Under the pieces are notes generated by a model. That model did not search any database, was not told the origin of the DNA, and was given only the letters and a program-made list of their open reading frames with translations. A DNA stretch of 64,000 bases from Charina bottae (Eukaryota; Chordata; Lepidosauria; Squamata; Charinaidae): positions 82,067,921 to 82,131,920 of the forward strand of contig JALMGJ010000005.1 of the NCBI GenBank assembly GCA_023362775.1, given 5' to 3'. Positions 51,056 through 64,000 of this stretch are shown one piece after another. The position numbers and the translations under genes are program-made. How positions within the stretch are numbered: position 1 is the stretch's first letter; each line of letters starts with the position of its first letter.

Positions 51056-52015
51056 ACCTTATATCCACTGATATTTAACATCTCTGTGAAGTTCTGGGAA
51101 AGATCATATGCGAGTTTTGAGCCGATTATTATCAATACACTAAAGTTAGTTAACTGTACTTTTTTCCTGCAAGCTTCAGGGTTGGCTGTCTCAGAGCTTG
51201 TGTGTGACTTTGGGCTGTAAAATACTGGATTAGGAGAGTAACCTGAGATTGAATTCAGACATGACAGAGATGTCACTGATTCCAGGAGCTGGATTTGGGG
51301 CATGTGCTTCAGTGCCAAATGTTGCATTTCCCTTTTAGGATAAGGGTTGCAATTTAAGAGTTTCCTTGGATTTGGCACTGATGCTGGTCAGCCATATTGC
51401 ATCAGTTGCATCAGTTATCAGTTTTAATCATCTTCAGCTAAAAAGCCAGGTGTGCCCATTTATTTAGGAGATAGACCTGGCATTGGTAACAGGTGCACTT
51501 GGATCTCATTCAAAATGCAGTATAAGCCATATTTTGTGGGTTGACCCTTGAAGATGGTCTACAAATTGCAGCTGCCTCAGAATGCAGTGGTATGGTGAAT
51601 GAATTCTGCCACTGATTTCTTGTTACTGGTTGCTTTCTGGGCTGAATTCAAAGTTCTCACTGTGGTATATAAACCTAACATGGCTTACAGTCCAAAATTA
51701 GTTGCAAAACTACTTGCTTCTACACCACATGCCCTACACTCTTAAGATATTCGATAGGGCGCTCTTTGCAGGTCCTGACACAAATCTGTTTAATATCATC
51801 AGCTAACTCTGCTTTCTCAATATAATAAAGAATAACCTGCCTTTGGGGATGAGGCTGGCTTCCTCCTTGTTAGAGTTTAGGAGACTCCTAAAACATTTCC
51901 AACCAAGCCTTTTAGTTTAGAAGCTTTTGTTTTTTATGGGTTTGCTAGATTGAATTTTAGATGCTTGTAAGCTGCCTAGAGCCACCAAATGGAAGTGGGT
52001 AGCAAAAAAAAAGTT
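51056..52015 (+). mobile_element. L2-like LINE fragment, 3' part
   Basis: The copy starts with a decayed segment around the reverse-transcriptase YADD region, passes through an FKVLTVVYKPNMAYSPKL-like stretch (51645-51700), and ends with the typical tail (gtaagctgcctagagccacc...gtgggtagcaaaaaaa). Many frameshifts and stops. Confidence 0.6.
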
Positions 52016-52639
52016 ATATGCAAATGCATATGCGTGTGTGTGTGTTTAAAAGTAGAAGTAGATACAGATTACTACCCAAGGAGAGATCAAGATGAAGACT
52101 ATGGGGTTAGAAGTTGGGAAAGTGGCCCATAATGCACTGCAATGTCAGGATGCTAGAAAGAGGTGAGCAGCAAGTCTGTGCAGAGCTTTCAGAAGAGATG
52201 CTTCACAATGCCCAGCAGTGCATCCCAGGTATCGTTCTGAATTGTGAAAGCAGCTGCATCCTTTGGAAGGCTTGGGCAGCTGCGCTGGAAAAGGCTCTTG
52301 GCAAACAAGCACTATTCTCAAGATGAGCTGAGTTGCAGTGAAGTTCCACGGGGTTACCTCTGTTGATCAGGGCTTAGTTCAGTGACCACAGCATGGCTGG
52401 AACCTGCAATGGCCTTGATAGCAGGAAACAGTTTTAATTGTGTGTTAACTAAGGTTGCCAAGAGATTTCAGAACTCATTCATTACAATGAGCACATTATT
52501 ATGTAACAGAATGTTCTATACAGGATAGGTTTAATTCAGAACCCCTCAGGCAGATTTTGGATGCACAGACTGATGAATAGATACATTTATACTAAGTATA
52601 CATACATTATATTGTTGTATTGATTTTTGAAAAGTTCCA

Positions 52640-52960
52640 GGTCTGACAAGCTGTAATGAGATTTTCGAACTTTGGGCTGTGATCAATGAAAGGAATATTA
52701 TTGGCCTGCAGAATTGATATAACCCCTCTCCGCGGATTGTTCTGCTCCCAGGCTGCCCCAGCCCCCCACATATAGGATTCCATCAGACACTTAACCTCTT
52801 TTAGAGTGTCATCAGGCTAAAAGGAATCTAATAGTGACACAGGACTTGCGCGTATCTCTCCGGCACTATTGCTTTCCTGTCACAAATAATTTATAGCTTT
52901 CTATTTCCATCCCTTTTCCTGCACCCCGTCACTGCTTCCTGGGGCTGTGGCAGGGGGGAG
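52640..52960. promoter_or_regulatory. Candidate conserved non-coding element
   Basis: A repeat-free, unusually complex 300-bp block containing CpGs (ctccgcggattg, cttgcgcgtatctctccgg) in otherwise AT-rich intron. It contains TCF/LEF-like (atcaatgaaagg) and SOX-like (gattgttctg) motifs and an internal near-symmetry around 52785-52815. It has no coding frame. Assigning enhancer function is inference from composition and position. Confidence 0.3.
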
Positions 52961-55146
52961 GCACGGGCAGAGACGCGGGATCAATATGCTCACACATGCA
53001 GAACTCTATAGTGCAGCCTGGGAGCAGAACAATGGTGAAATTTGTCCTTTCCTAGTTTCAGTACAGAATAGCTCTAGAACTTACCTCCTTCACCACATGG
53101 TTTGTGTTACCTCAAAGCTACAACGGGTGGGACATTCCCCCTGTGCTCTGCCCAGAGGTCCTTTGGTTGAGGGTCTCCAGAAGGATGCAAAAGCCAGGTG
53201 CCCCTGAAAAAGTCACATGGGCATAATGGCTCCTAACTATGGCCTGGTCCTCTGAAACAAACTGCCTCTGAATGTGGACATTTCATTTCATTGTCATGCT
53301 GAATAGATGTTTTAAAATGTATTATTGGAGACAAGATACCTATTTTCTTTGCAGACACCCAAATGTTGGCTATTCATACATCTTGTGCTGCTGATAAATG
53401 CAATGATAACTATGCATCCTGCAAAGAAATATTTTGTTGAGGATCAGATTCACAAAGAAGTGAATTCATGTTTCAGATTACTTTCCTTTTTAAAAGATTA
53501 ATCATTGCATGCACACATCTATAGTTATGCAGGAATGCAAGATCAAACATAAGGATAGATTGATTATTAAAGGTGCATACAATAATTGTGTAGGTACATA
53601 AAAAAGTAGTTTTGGGAAGTAATCCTGGGTTTCTTATTTGTTATTCCCTTCCCCTTGTTGAGGTCAAAGAATAAGATGGGGGAAATGTTGCAAAATAGGT
53701 TCATCAGCTCCAAAAGCAAACCATTAATCTGAAGTAAAGGGATCTTCTTCACAGTCATATTAGCCAGCATTCCTCCAGTCCTTGAGTCAGCAGAAAAGTA
53801 TGCTGCCATAAATTGTGCTGCTCCAATGGTGGAGCTCTATTCTGACTCAGTGACAGGTGCTGTCCTTAAAGTTATAATCTCAGACAATTTAAGAGCAGTG
53901 ATTGGTGGATTGCCCAGCTGCTTTTCCCCTCCCATCCAGCATCTTGTGCCAGTGGGAAAAACAGTAATTAATCGTTGTCCTTAAAGTGTGGTGGCATCAC
54001 TTTGAGTGAGTGTGGAGGGGTCCCTGGGATGGAAGCTGAGAGGTCAGGAGGGGCCAGTAGATGCAACTGATGCAAAGGAACGTCAGTGGATTAGCACTGA
54101 GTGGCCATGGCCAGCAGCACCTGATCCAGCCTGTACACTTCAACTGGGCCTTTGACTGACACTCAGGCTAAAAAGGAAATGAGCAGGACTCTTTTCAATT
54201 TCACCATAGCTCCCACTTCTCGCAAATCAGTAAGTGCTACAAAGGAATGGCACTGCTAGCAGCAGGGAGCTGTTGCTGGCAGCAGCCAGGAGTATCCATG
54301 GAGTATGAAAATGGCATTGGAATATAGAAATGAACCCTCCCCCCTCAACAAGTAATAAAACCAGTAGAAAATACTGTACAGCTGTGCAAAATCTTTTGTT
54401 GACGGAAGCTGTGGGAAACCTGTAATGCACTCATTTGGAACCTAATCAGCAACAAACAAACAGCTATCTTTCCTGGTTCAAACTGATCATCTTTAAAGAC
54501 AGGTCTAGCACTTTTTGAAAAGACCACTGAACACATGTTCTAAAACAGATCTCGCACTCTTCCAAAAGAACTCTAAGCCTGTATATAGAGGCAGCCCACA
54601 TAATGCCCATACGTGGGCAGATCCATCCATGGGAACCAGATGTCCAGTTTCTCTGGCAGTCCAAACCAAATGAAGGGCAGTGCTGAGTAACTGGAGGGAG
54701 GGAGCATGCCCACAATATCCCTTAGCATGATGACAGTCATTTGTATCACCAGACCTGTGTTGCAAGAAAGGAGAAAACACTAAAACTGGAACAGCTAAGG
54801 ACAAGCTTAAGTTGTTTCGGTGTGGGCTGGAATGAGTTGAAATCAACGTCATGAAGATATGTCCCCTAAAGCTATTAGTGAGGCATCTTTGTGCTGTGGG
54901 GAGCGGGACATGAGGATACTGTTGATAGACATTTTAGGAGTCTTTGGAGAAAGCTTATTGTAAGGTCCTATTATCCTCTGCATTTGCAGAGTCAGTATTC
55001 TTAATGGAACAGTAGCTGTACTCCTCACTAGATGTTCATATGGAAAGACATGGGGAAACTTCTCCAGTTCTGAATTGCTTAAAAATGGCTTAATGCACAC
55101 AGCATACAGCATTTCTGTTAAAGAGAAGCACCCCTTTGTATACAAT
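52961..55146. other. Intronic stretch without recognised genes
   Basis: Mixed sequence; 54480-54600 resembles the unclassified repeat at 43.1-43.9 kb. No domain-bearing frame. Confidence 0.4.
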
Positions 55147-55500
55147 TTATTTTATTTATTTTTTTATTTTCTATCCCGTCTTTATTATTTTTATAAATAA
55201 CTCAAGGTGGCGAACATACCTAATACTCCTTCCTCCTCTTATTTTCCCCACAACAACAACCCTGTGAGGTGAGTTGGGCTGAGAGACAGGGACTGGCCCA
55301 AGGTCACCCAGCTGGCTTTCATGCCTAAGGCGGGACTAGAACTCTCAGTCTCCTGGTTTGCCATTGGCTCCTTCCTAGGGCTAAGAGACAGGGATTGGCC
55401 CAAGGTCACCAAGCTGGCTTTCATGCCTAAGGCAGGACTAGAACTCTCTGTCTCCTGGTTTCTAGCCTGTTGCCTTCACCACTAGACCAAACTGGCTCTC
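55147..55500 (-). mobile_element. Sauria-type SINE with internal 102-bp tandem duplication
   Basis: Minus-strand copy: tail at 55147-55250, core (caacaacaaccctgtgaggt on + strand) at about 55250-55275, tRNA-like head ending at 55500 (ccaaactggctctcc). The head region is present twice: 55276-55377 and from 55378, starting gggctgagagacaggg and gggctaagagacaggg. Either an unequal exchange within the SINE or one copy inserted at the edge of another explains it. Confidence 0.88.
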
Positions 55501-56680
55501 CAATGGCAGATGGAGCTGAGAATAAGTAGGTGGAAGCCTCTTTGGCTGGAATCGGGTAAGAGGTAATGTTCTTATCCTGTTGGCCCTTTCTCCATTTTTA
55601 TGAGCTTGGGAAATTTCTGAAGGCTAATGAGATAGCAGCAATGTTGGTATTTCCTTTACAAACCTTGCTATCTAATAATTCTAGTTTTAATAATGCAGTC
55701 TGTAAATATATTTGTAACAGGTATTAGGACAATGCCCTTTCCTAGATTTCCATTTGATCCTTATTTTTAAAATTCTATTACTTTTGCCCTCTTCCAATAA
55801 AGAGCCTAATTGAAATAAATTCCATGTTTTATTAAGTAACAACAGAATCACATTTGAGTTCTGTCCGTCCTGTTAATGTCATCTAGATCGACTGACTTGC
55901 TTACTATTCATTCCCCTTTTAGCTCTCTCGTCTACCTGGTGCAGCTTTGGGGCATCCTCCCCTCAGATGCAGTGGTTCTCCTTTATCATTTGGGCTATTT
56001 ACCTTTCCTCATCTTTTGGCACCCTTACAATCTAATTCTGTAGCTGGCCTCCTCCGGTGGTGCCTTGTTTAGAAGTTGTGATACCATATTTCGTTAGTTT
56101 TCTGTTTTTATCTGTTTGCTCTGCTCTTCATGTTCGGCTTCCTTATTGTTAACTTAACGTTTGTTTTGTAGGTATTATTTTCCTGTGATACTTTTTTTAG
56201 GAAGTTTTCTTTTTTTAGGAATTTTGTACAGTACCAGTATTGCTAATTTTGTATCTTTTAATATCCTAAAATATATTAAATTCATCAAAGGCTTTATTCA
56301 GCTGGACTTAAAGCCTTTCAGGGAGCTTGAAGGGACATGGGTCCCTTCCTTCTTCTTTCTAATTCCTCTATTTTGGCAAACAGGCCCTATTCTGAAGTGA
56401 GAGGAATCTGTTTTGGCCAAAGGTTCTGGACTGTTGCTGTGATAACCAGTGCTTCCAAGTGGTTTCGTGATTCCCAGACCAGATCTTGAGTTTCACTTGG
56501 GATTAAACCCTTTCTTGTCAATTCCTTGATTAATTGTGCCTTGTAACAGTTATCTGTCATTAAGTTCAGGCTAAATATAACATGTACATTAGCCAGTTGG
56601 TATTCCTACTCTTGCTCTCTCTGTGAGGTCTTTCTGTATGTTCCGATTAGTATGAGAGAACTGTGTTGGCTTACGGCTGG
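55501..56680. other. Intronic stretch without recognised genes
   Basis: AT-rich sequence with no recognised repeat family or coding region. Confidence 0.4.
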
Positions 56681-56681
56681 T

Positions 56682-56731
56682 ATTATTCCCCAAATGGTAT
56701 CACTGTCCTGTGATAGCATTTGGGGAATAAT
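56682..56731. other. 50-nt hairpin with 22-bp stem
   Basis: Arms 56682-56703 (attattccccaaatgg...) and 56710-56731 are complementary over 22 bp with one mismatch, around a 6-base loop (tgtcct). Compact and stable; it may be a DNA transposon remnant or a short structured RNA if transcribed. Confidence 0.6.
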
Positions 56732-56959
56732 TATTAACTACATAGTTATTTAATATTTAATTACTTGATTATTAGCAATGTCGTTAAATGAATTGTTTTA
56801 TTATTGCTAAAATTTTATCTTACCATTATAGTACAACATTGTGCTTACCTATTCTATAGATTTATAGTTGTCTGTGGGAGAGGCAAAACTGCAGTTTGGG
56901 AGCTAAAATGCACTGTCTGTTTCCCTTTTATGTATCCTGTATTGCTAGTGTCTTCAGAG

Positions 56960-56989
56960 TCATTGAGAGTTGGGCGGCATACAAGTTTA

Positions 56990-57035
<46 letters not shown>
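56960..57035 (+). mobile_element. LINE tail fragment with (TTA)n
   Basis: gagagttgggcggcatacaa followed by about fourteen TTA units is the 3' end of an L2-like LINE whose tail became a microsatellite. Confidence 0.65.
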
Positions 57036-57037
<2 letters not shown>

Positions 57038-57042
57038 CAACG

Positions 57043-57283
57043 TGAAATCTCAGCAGCCAGTTCTTTAGCTGGTGTTGGCCTTCATTCGCACTGAGTTCTT
57101 CCCAAGAACCTAGGATGTCGTAATGCATCGGCATAGTATATGTGCAGATCCAAGCGGTGTGGCTTTTTGTAATGGACAGATGGAAATTTTATCAATGCGC
57201 AGATTTTCTAAGTGCCATCCAAGGTTTTTTGGAATGGCACCCAGTGTGCCAATAACCACTGGGACCACCACTGCTGGAGGAGG
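57043..57283 (-). mobile_element. Non-LTR retrotransposon ORF fragment (minus strand)
   Basis: The minus-strand frame reads VVPVVIGTLGAIPKNL followed by a decayed segment with HLENLRIDKISICPLQKATPLG and HILCR. A PVVIGALGTIPK-like motif followed by LQKSALLGTARILRK is familiar from the C-terminal part of some non-LTR elements. Stops are present. The clade is uncertain. Confidence 0.55.
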
Positions 57284-57310
57284 ATGAGGATGATGATGAT
57301 GATGATGATT
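57282..57310 (+). repeat. (GAT)n microsatellite
   Basis: About nine GAT units, slightly imperfect at the left edge. Confidence 0.85.
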
Positions 57311-57550
57311 ATCCAGTCATGAAATAGATGGAATATTTTTTGGCAATGACACATTTAAAAAAAAATCACATGATTTGCCAGGAAAGAGGTCTCATGTTGT
57401 AGAATACAGCGTTCTATCAAGTGAGATGATTGATCTGCCTCCCTCAGCATGCCCCAGCTGGCCACAACTCTCTAGGGTGAAATCTGGAACCTTCTTTGTG
57501 CAAAGTGCTTTTTCCTTCACCTGGGAAACATTGGCAAGCATCCTATAGAG

Positions 57551-57593
57551 CAGAGTTTCTCAACCTCGGCAACTCCCAGAAGCCCCCAGCCAG
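57551..57593 (+). mobile_element. Deleted copy of the hAT-type MITE
   Basis: cagagtttctcaacctcggc joined directly to aactcccagaagcccccagc matches the left arm of the element at 28665 with an internal deletion. The right arm is missing. Confidence 0.6.
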
Positions 57594-58389
57594 AAACACT
57601 GTCATAGAGAACAGCAGTGAAGTGTGTACAGAATGTCTGTTGTACTTGGGAGGCAGAGAAGTGGGCCGAAGTTTGGAGCAGACTTTACTTTTTTACTTTT
57701 ACTTTTTAGTCAGCCATTTTTAATCAGTTCACATAATACATTTTTTGCATTAGAAACATTTTATGTTGGACACGTGCTCTTAGAAATGCATTATTTTTCT
57801 TGGCTGCACACTTAATAAGAGGGTCTGATACAATTCTACCATACTTTGATAATTCTGGTCACTGAGAGGCTGCGTAGGAGGTCTGTCAGATAGCTAGGCC
57901 AGATCTTGAGAAGCCATTTAACACAATGCAACATATACTCTCCATTGTTATTTTTCTGACTGGGCCCTTGTTATTATTAGCAACTGCATGACAGACAAAA
58001 AATTAGTAGTAGCCAAACTCTTTCCTTGCAAGTAATTTTGGTGAGGAGGCAAATAAAAGAAAAAGATATCCCTGAATTGGGGTTTTCCATACAGTATGTG
58101 TTTCTGCAGAGGATGGAATCAGAGAAAGATGAGGCCAGATGCCTCTGTCTTAGCCACAGGTGTTACATCGCTATGAGCTGTAATGCTGGTTGTGGATTAT
58201 GAGAAAAGGCTGACATGGTGGAAAGAAAGAGGGTATATAAACTGTAATGGTAATAATAATGACGATTATGATGTTTTAAAATTAGTCAGCAAATGGAAAA
58301 TTGGTGATGGGAATTTTTGCAGACAGAGAAGAAAAAGAAAAAGTAGTTGACCCTCAGATGAGAGTGCCAAATGTGATTTTTAAAATATA

Positions 58390-58530
58390 TTTCTGTATTT
58401 ATTTACTAGGGCTTATATGCCATTCTAATCAACAAAGGCTCAGTGGATTACAAAAGCCTATACAATAAGAGGTTTAAAAACAATAATTATATCCATTGCA
58501 AAAGCAAAAAGACAGTTACAATACTGTAAA
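58390..58530 (-). mobile_element. Possible LINE 3' tail fragment
   Basis: The + strand reads tttatttactagggcttatatgcc...ctcagtggattacaaaagcc, resembling the reverse complement of a LINE end. Weak assignment. Confidence 0.4.
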
Positions 58531-58864
58531 ATCTACCAGAGCCTGGGTATACATTTGGAGAAAATCAAACAGTGTGAGAGGATCATACTAAGCATGAAGG
58601 GACAGGGAGAGAGTATATTCACACATTCAATTATTGAAATGATAATTTTCAAGTATGGGGCAATAATCATGGACTAACATTACAGCTGTAGCCTCCCTCA
58701 TCTTTTTTTACAATGTTTTTCATTAGTTCACACATTCTCACACATATTCTGAAATGATGAGGTAGATCAGTGGACCAGCATCTTCCAGATACAGTAACTA
58801 TCCTTTTCGGAATAGATTTCTGATCTGATGGAGCTTGGGGGCAAACAGGGGTTCTGCATACTAT

Positions 58865-59470
58865 TATAGAGTCATAGAATTGAGAAGAAGTCTCAGAGGT
58901 CATATAGTCAACCCTTCTGCTCCATGCAAGATCTGCAAAGCATTTTGGACAGAGGGCTATGATTGAAGTTCTGAAGTTAAGGTGAATATACTACTTCACG
59001 AGGCACCTATTTCATTAGCTGACAGCTTTTACTTTCAGAAAATTCCTCCTAATATGTAACCTGAATTTTCATTCCTGGATTTTTTGGTCCTGCCAACTGA
59101 GGCAGTACCACTCCCTCCCTCATTTGACAATCCTTCAGGTATCTGAAGGCTGCTTTCTCATTTCCCCTTTGTCTTCTCTTCTACAAGCTAAGTGCACTGA
59201 CTAACTTCAACATTTCCTCCCAGGACTTGGTTTCCAAACCCCTCACCATCTTAGCAGCCTTCCTCTCAACTTGCACCAGGTTGTTGCTATTCTTTGTAGA
59301 CTGAACTGGACACAGTCTTCCAAGTGGCAACTGACTAAAGCTGAGTAGAGTGAAACCATTCCTTCCCATCATTCGAACCCTACGCTCCTGTTAATTCATC
59401 CCAAAAATAGTATTTGCCTTTTTAGCAGCTGCATCATGCTTTTGGCTGATGTTGAGGCAGATGTTACTTT
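58865..59470 (-). mobile_element. CR1/L3-like LINE 3' UTR remnant (minus strand)
   Basis: Starts with agagtcatagaattgagaag (reverse of the CR1 end), then a long pyrimidine-rich 3' UTR with cctttttagcagctgcatcatgc. These blocks are familiar from long CR1-type 3' UTRs in reptiles. No coding sequence. Confidence 0.55.
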
Positions 59471-59518
59471 ATGAGGTAGCGGATTGTTCTCCTCTTTAAC
59501 TTTTTTACTGCTGAATAC

Positions 59519-59519
<1 letters not shown>

Positions 59520-59605
<86 letters not shown>

Positions 59606-59607
59606 AG
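59520..59607 (+). repeat. (GAAA)n microsatellite
   Basis: About twenty-two perfect GAAA units, the longest pure microsatellite in the window. Confidence 0.96.
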
Positions 59608-59631
59608 CATCTCTTATCTGTTAAACAAAAT

Positions 59632-59690
59632 GTCAAGATATATATTGACATACATACATACATACATACATAGTCAATATATATATTGAC
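59632..59690. repeat. (CATA)n flanked by two 18-bp palindromes
   Basis: gtcaatatatatattgac (59673-59690) is a perfect palindrome. A copy with one change, gtcaagatatatattgac, lies at 59632-59649. A CATA repeat fills the space between them. Confidence 0.85.
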
Positions 59691-59794
59691 AAATTATATA
59701 TTCCACTGCAGGATGAAAGCCTCTTTGTTGAAGGTTATGAACTGTAATCTACTACGGAGGTCCTATGTGGAGATAGAGATTGTTCAGCTTGCCA

Positions 59795-59922
59795 GCCTAG
59801 GGCTGAGAGAGAGGGACTGGCCCAAAGTCACCTCAGCTGGCTTCCATGCCTAAGGGAGGACTAGAACTTGGATCTTCTTGGCCCTAGTATAGTATCTTAA
59901 CTGCTATGCCACACTGGCTCCC
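59795..59922 (-). mobile_element. Sauria-type SINE head (minus strand), truncated
   Basis: The + strand reads gggctgagagagagggactg...ctagaacttgg...gccacactggctccc, the reverse complement of the SINE's head and adjacent region. Core and tail are missing. Confidence 0.75.
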
Positions 59923-60359
59923 ATAATTAAATTCTTAAACTAGTTTGCTTAACAATAGAGAAAAATGGGAAGTTGAGCATATAGACTAGTACATGAAGTC
60001 CAAATGTCTAAATAGTGCTCCAAACAATTTTTTCAATTCTAAACTGCATGTTCAAAGATAAAAAGAGAGTTCTTCTCTCATACAGGATGAGAGAAAGCCT
60101 TTCCCTGACATCTGAATTGATACCTTGCAAAGAAAAGTTCAAGTTAGGGCAAGGTCTTTAAGTGGCCAAGTCCTGCTCTCGTCAGATTGAACAAAACCAG
60201 CAGTAATAAAGTTCTCTTTGAGCAGCAAATTCTTATTCCTTTTCTAGTTTTTGGAGTTTATCAGCAATAATGATGTGGCTAGGTAAATTTAGTTATAGCA
60301 TCTGTGGGTGCAGATGTATTCACCTAGCAGTAAGTATTCAGCTGATAGTGTCTCATGTT

Positions 60360-61060
60360 TCCAGTCTTAAATCCATTTTGTCTCATGGTTGTATCCAACC
60401 TGGTGCAAGAATCTCCTATAGCAGCATCTACAACAAATGGCCACCCAAACTCTTTTTAAGTACTTCTAGCAAAGGGGAGTCTACTACCTCCCATACTTAT
60501 AAATATGTTGAACAGTACAGCCCAGCAGTACATCAGTTGTCACCTCCTTCCAGTCTGATGCTGAGCATTAACATACATTCTTTGGGTATTTGTTCATCCA
60601 GCTCTATATTCATAGTCCAGCCTACATTTTACCATCTTTTCTTGTAGACTCTCATTTATTTATTTATTTTCTTGTTCTACACAATCTATAACTCACCCCA
60701 GTCCTGACAGAGACCTTGTCAAATGCTTTGCTGAAACTAAGGTATGCAGTGTCCACTGAGATCACATAAGCTGATCATTCTATCAAAAAGGATTAGGCTG
60801 GTTTGGCATGAATTGTTCTTGATAAACTCATGCTGGTTCCCGTTAAGCTATGCATCCTTTCCTAAGTGCATACAAACCAACTGCTTAAAAACTGTTCCAC
60901 AGTTTTGCCTGGTATCAATTTCAAGCCAGATGATCTGTCATTTCCAGGGTCCTCTTTTTCCTGTTTTTGAACATATGAGCAACATTTTCCCTTCTTCAAA
61001 TCTCATGTCCATCCTCCATGGTTTCTTACAGAAAAGAGCTTTGAGATAACATCCACAAGC
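60360..61060 (-). mobile_element. CR1/L3-like LINE 3' UTR remnant (minus strand)
   Basis: Blocks such as agagaccttgtcaaatgctt, tgaaactaaggtatgcagtg and gataaactcatgctggttcc match the reverse complement of the long CR1-like 3' UTR known from reptiles and turtles. It may belong with 58865-59470, split by the microsatellites and a SINE between them. Confidence 0.5.
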
Positions 61061-61339
61061 TCCGTCTATGAAGTTGAATGTAGTGGGACTACGCTGCTTA
61101 AGAAGTGTGTGTAATCAAACAAAAAGAGATAGAGTGAAGAATGAATGGGTGCTGAAGGAACGTGGGTTAAATGTAAAAGTGAATTAGTAGAATGAAAGAA
61201 GTACATTCAGGTGGTTTTGTCATATAGAGAGAATGAAAGAGGATCAAATCACAAGACAAATAATTGAAGGCAGTATGAATTGTTTACAAGGAAAGAGCAA
61301 TATGAAAAAAATGTATTTGGATGTAGATGATGAGATCCC

Positions 61340-62175
61340 CAAAAGGTTTTTGGTGCCTATTAAGGTCCAGATGGAAGAAAACAGGCTTAGGCTGAACCTC
61401 AGCAAAACAGAGTTGCTGTTTGCTTTTGTCAGTTCCCGTGGTGTTTCTCAAGAGGGCAGCAGTGCCTCTGAGGCAGCAATTCTGTGACTTAGGGGTCCTC
61501 ATGGATTCACTGGTAGAAGAGCAGGAAGACTGCATAGCCATGAGGTCGTTGTGCCCTATTTGGAGTGGGAGGACCTTGATCCATTGACCCATGCCCTCAT
61601 CACCACTCTCTTGGACTACAGCAGTGTAGTCTGCATGGGACTTCCTTTGAGGCCTTCCTGGAAACTACAGTTAGTTCAGAATGCAGCAGCCTGCATGTTG
61701 GCAGGTGCTCAGTGCTATGACCATATTACACCAAGGTTGCATATCCTCCATTCATAGAGAAGCAGTTCAACATGCTGGTTGTAACCTAAAAAGTCCTTTT
61801 ATAGCTTGGCTTCTAGGAACCTTCAGGACTACCTCCTCCAACCAGATTCCACTTCTGAGGCATTTCTTCCAGGAGAAAGCTATTGGAAGTGTCCCATTCT
61901 CAGAAAATGAGGGGGAGCAAGGCCTGGAGGCATTTCTCTGGGATGGCCTGGGCCCACTGGAATGGCAAGATTAGCTCCAGAAGCTAGTTAAAACTGAATT
62001 ATTCCAGCAGGCTTTGGGATATGAATGTGTCGTAACCAGGATTCTGTTACGTTATTCTAATTGCTTGCTTGCTTACTTTATTTTTCACTGTGCATGTGTC
62101 CATTGCTGTATCTTTGTATAATTGTAAACTGCAAGGAGTCACAAACTTTGGTGGCATATAAATTAAAAAGATTAA
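61340..62175 (+). mobile_element. L2-like LINE, 3' part with decayed reverse transcriptase end
   Basis: With frameshifts the + strand reads RLNLSKTELLFA, then LGVLMDSLVEEQ-like, HALITTLLDYSSVVCMGLPL, LQLVQNAAACMLAG, HITPRLHILH, and ends in the typical tail (ctgcaaggagtcacaaactttggtggcatataaattaaa). This order is the C-terminal part of L2-type reverse transcriptase. Stops and frame changes show it is dead. Confidence 0.78.

Positions 62176-64000
<1,825 letters not shown>

Overview
The window is vertebrate nuclear DNA holding the 5' half of a single recognisable gene, the paired-box transcription factor PAX2, on the + strand. Four coding exons are present: exon 1 (3918-3960), exon 2 (6718-6886), exon 3 (7628-7825) and exon 4 (62908-62993). 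Together they encode the first 165 residues, which cover the PAX2-specific N-terminus, the whole paired DNA-binding domain and the start of the linker. All splice junctions are GT-AG and all phases agree. The gene continues past the right edge, so octapeptide, partial homeodomain and transactivation exons are outside the window. The N-terminus MDMHCKADPFSAMH separates PAX2 from PAX5 and PAX8.

The organism is probably a squamate reptile (lizard or snake). The intron carries several SINEs matching the Sauria family (tRNA-like head, GTTGTTGT core, BovB-like tail), which is typical of squamates. A second tRNA-derived SINE with a CTTTAC-repeat tail, L2-like and CR1-like LINE fragments and a hAT-type MITE fit the same assignment. 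This rests on remembered family features, not on a database search.

Layout: 1-600 is upstream sequence. About 600-4330 is a very CpG-rich promoter, 5' UTR and exon 1 domain. 4330-6340 is the AT-richer middle of intron 1. 6340-8250 is a second CpG-rich block with exons 2 and 3. 7826-62907 is one intron of about 55 kb, AT-rich and loaded with retroelement remnants, microsatellites and a few palindromes. 62908-64000 holds exon 4 and the start of intron 4, where a new Sauria SINE is cut by the window edge.

I found no second host protein gene, no tRNA or rRNA gene, no CRISPR array and nothing bacterial. Most long open frames around 600-8400 arise because CpG-rich DNA lacks stop codons. The most interesting non-coding structures are a perfect 66-bp-arm hairpin MITE with matching 8-bp target duplication (28665-28799), an almost perfect 180-bp inverted duplication of a LINE tail (35234-35816), two miRNA-precursor-like hairpins (31422-31483, 56682-56731), a 16-bp SOX-like palindrome (21796-21811) and a NAGNAG acceptor at exon 2.
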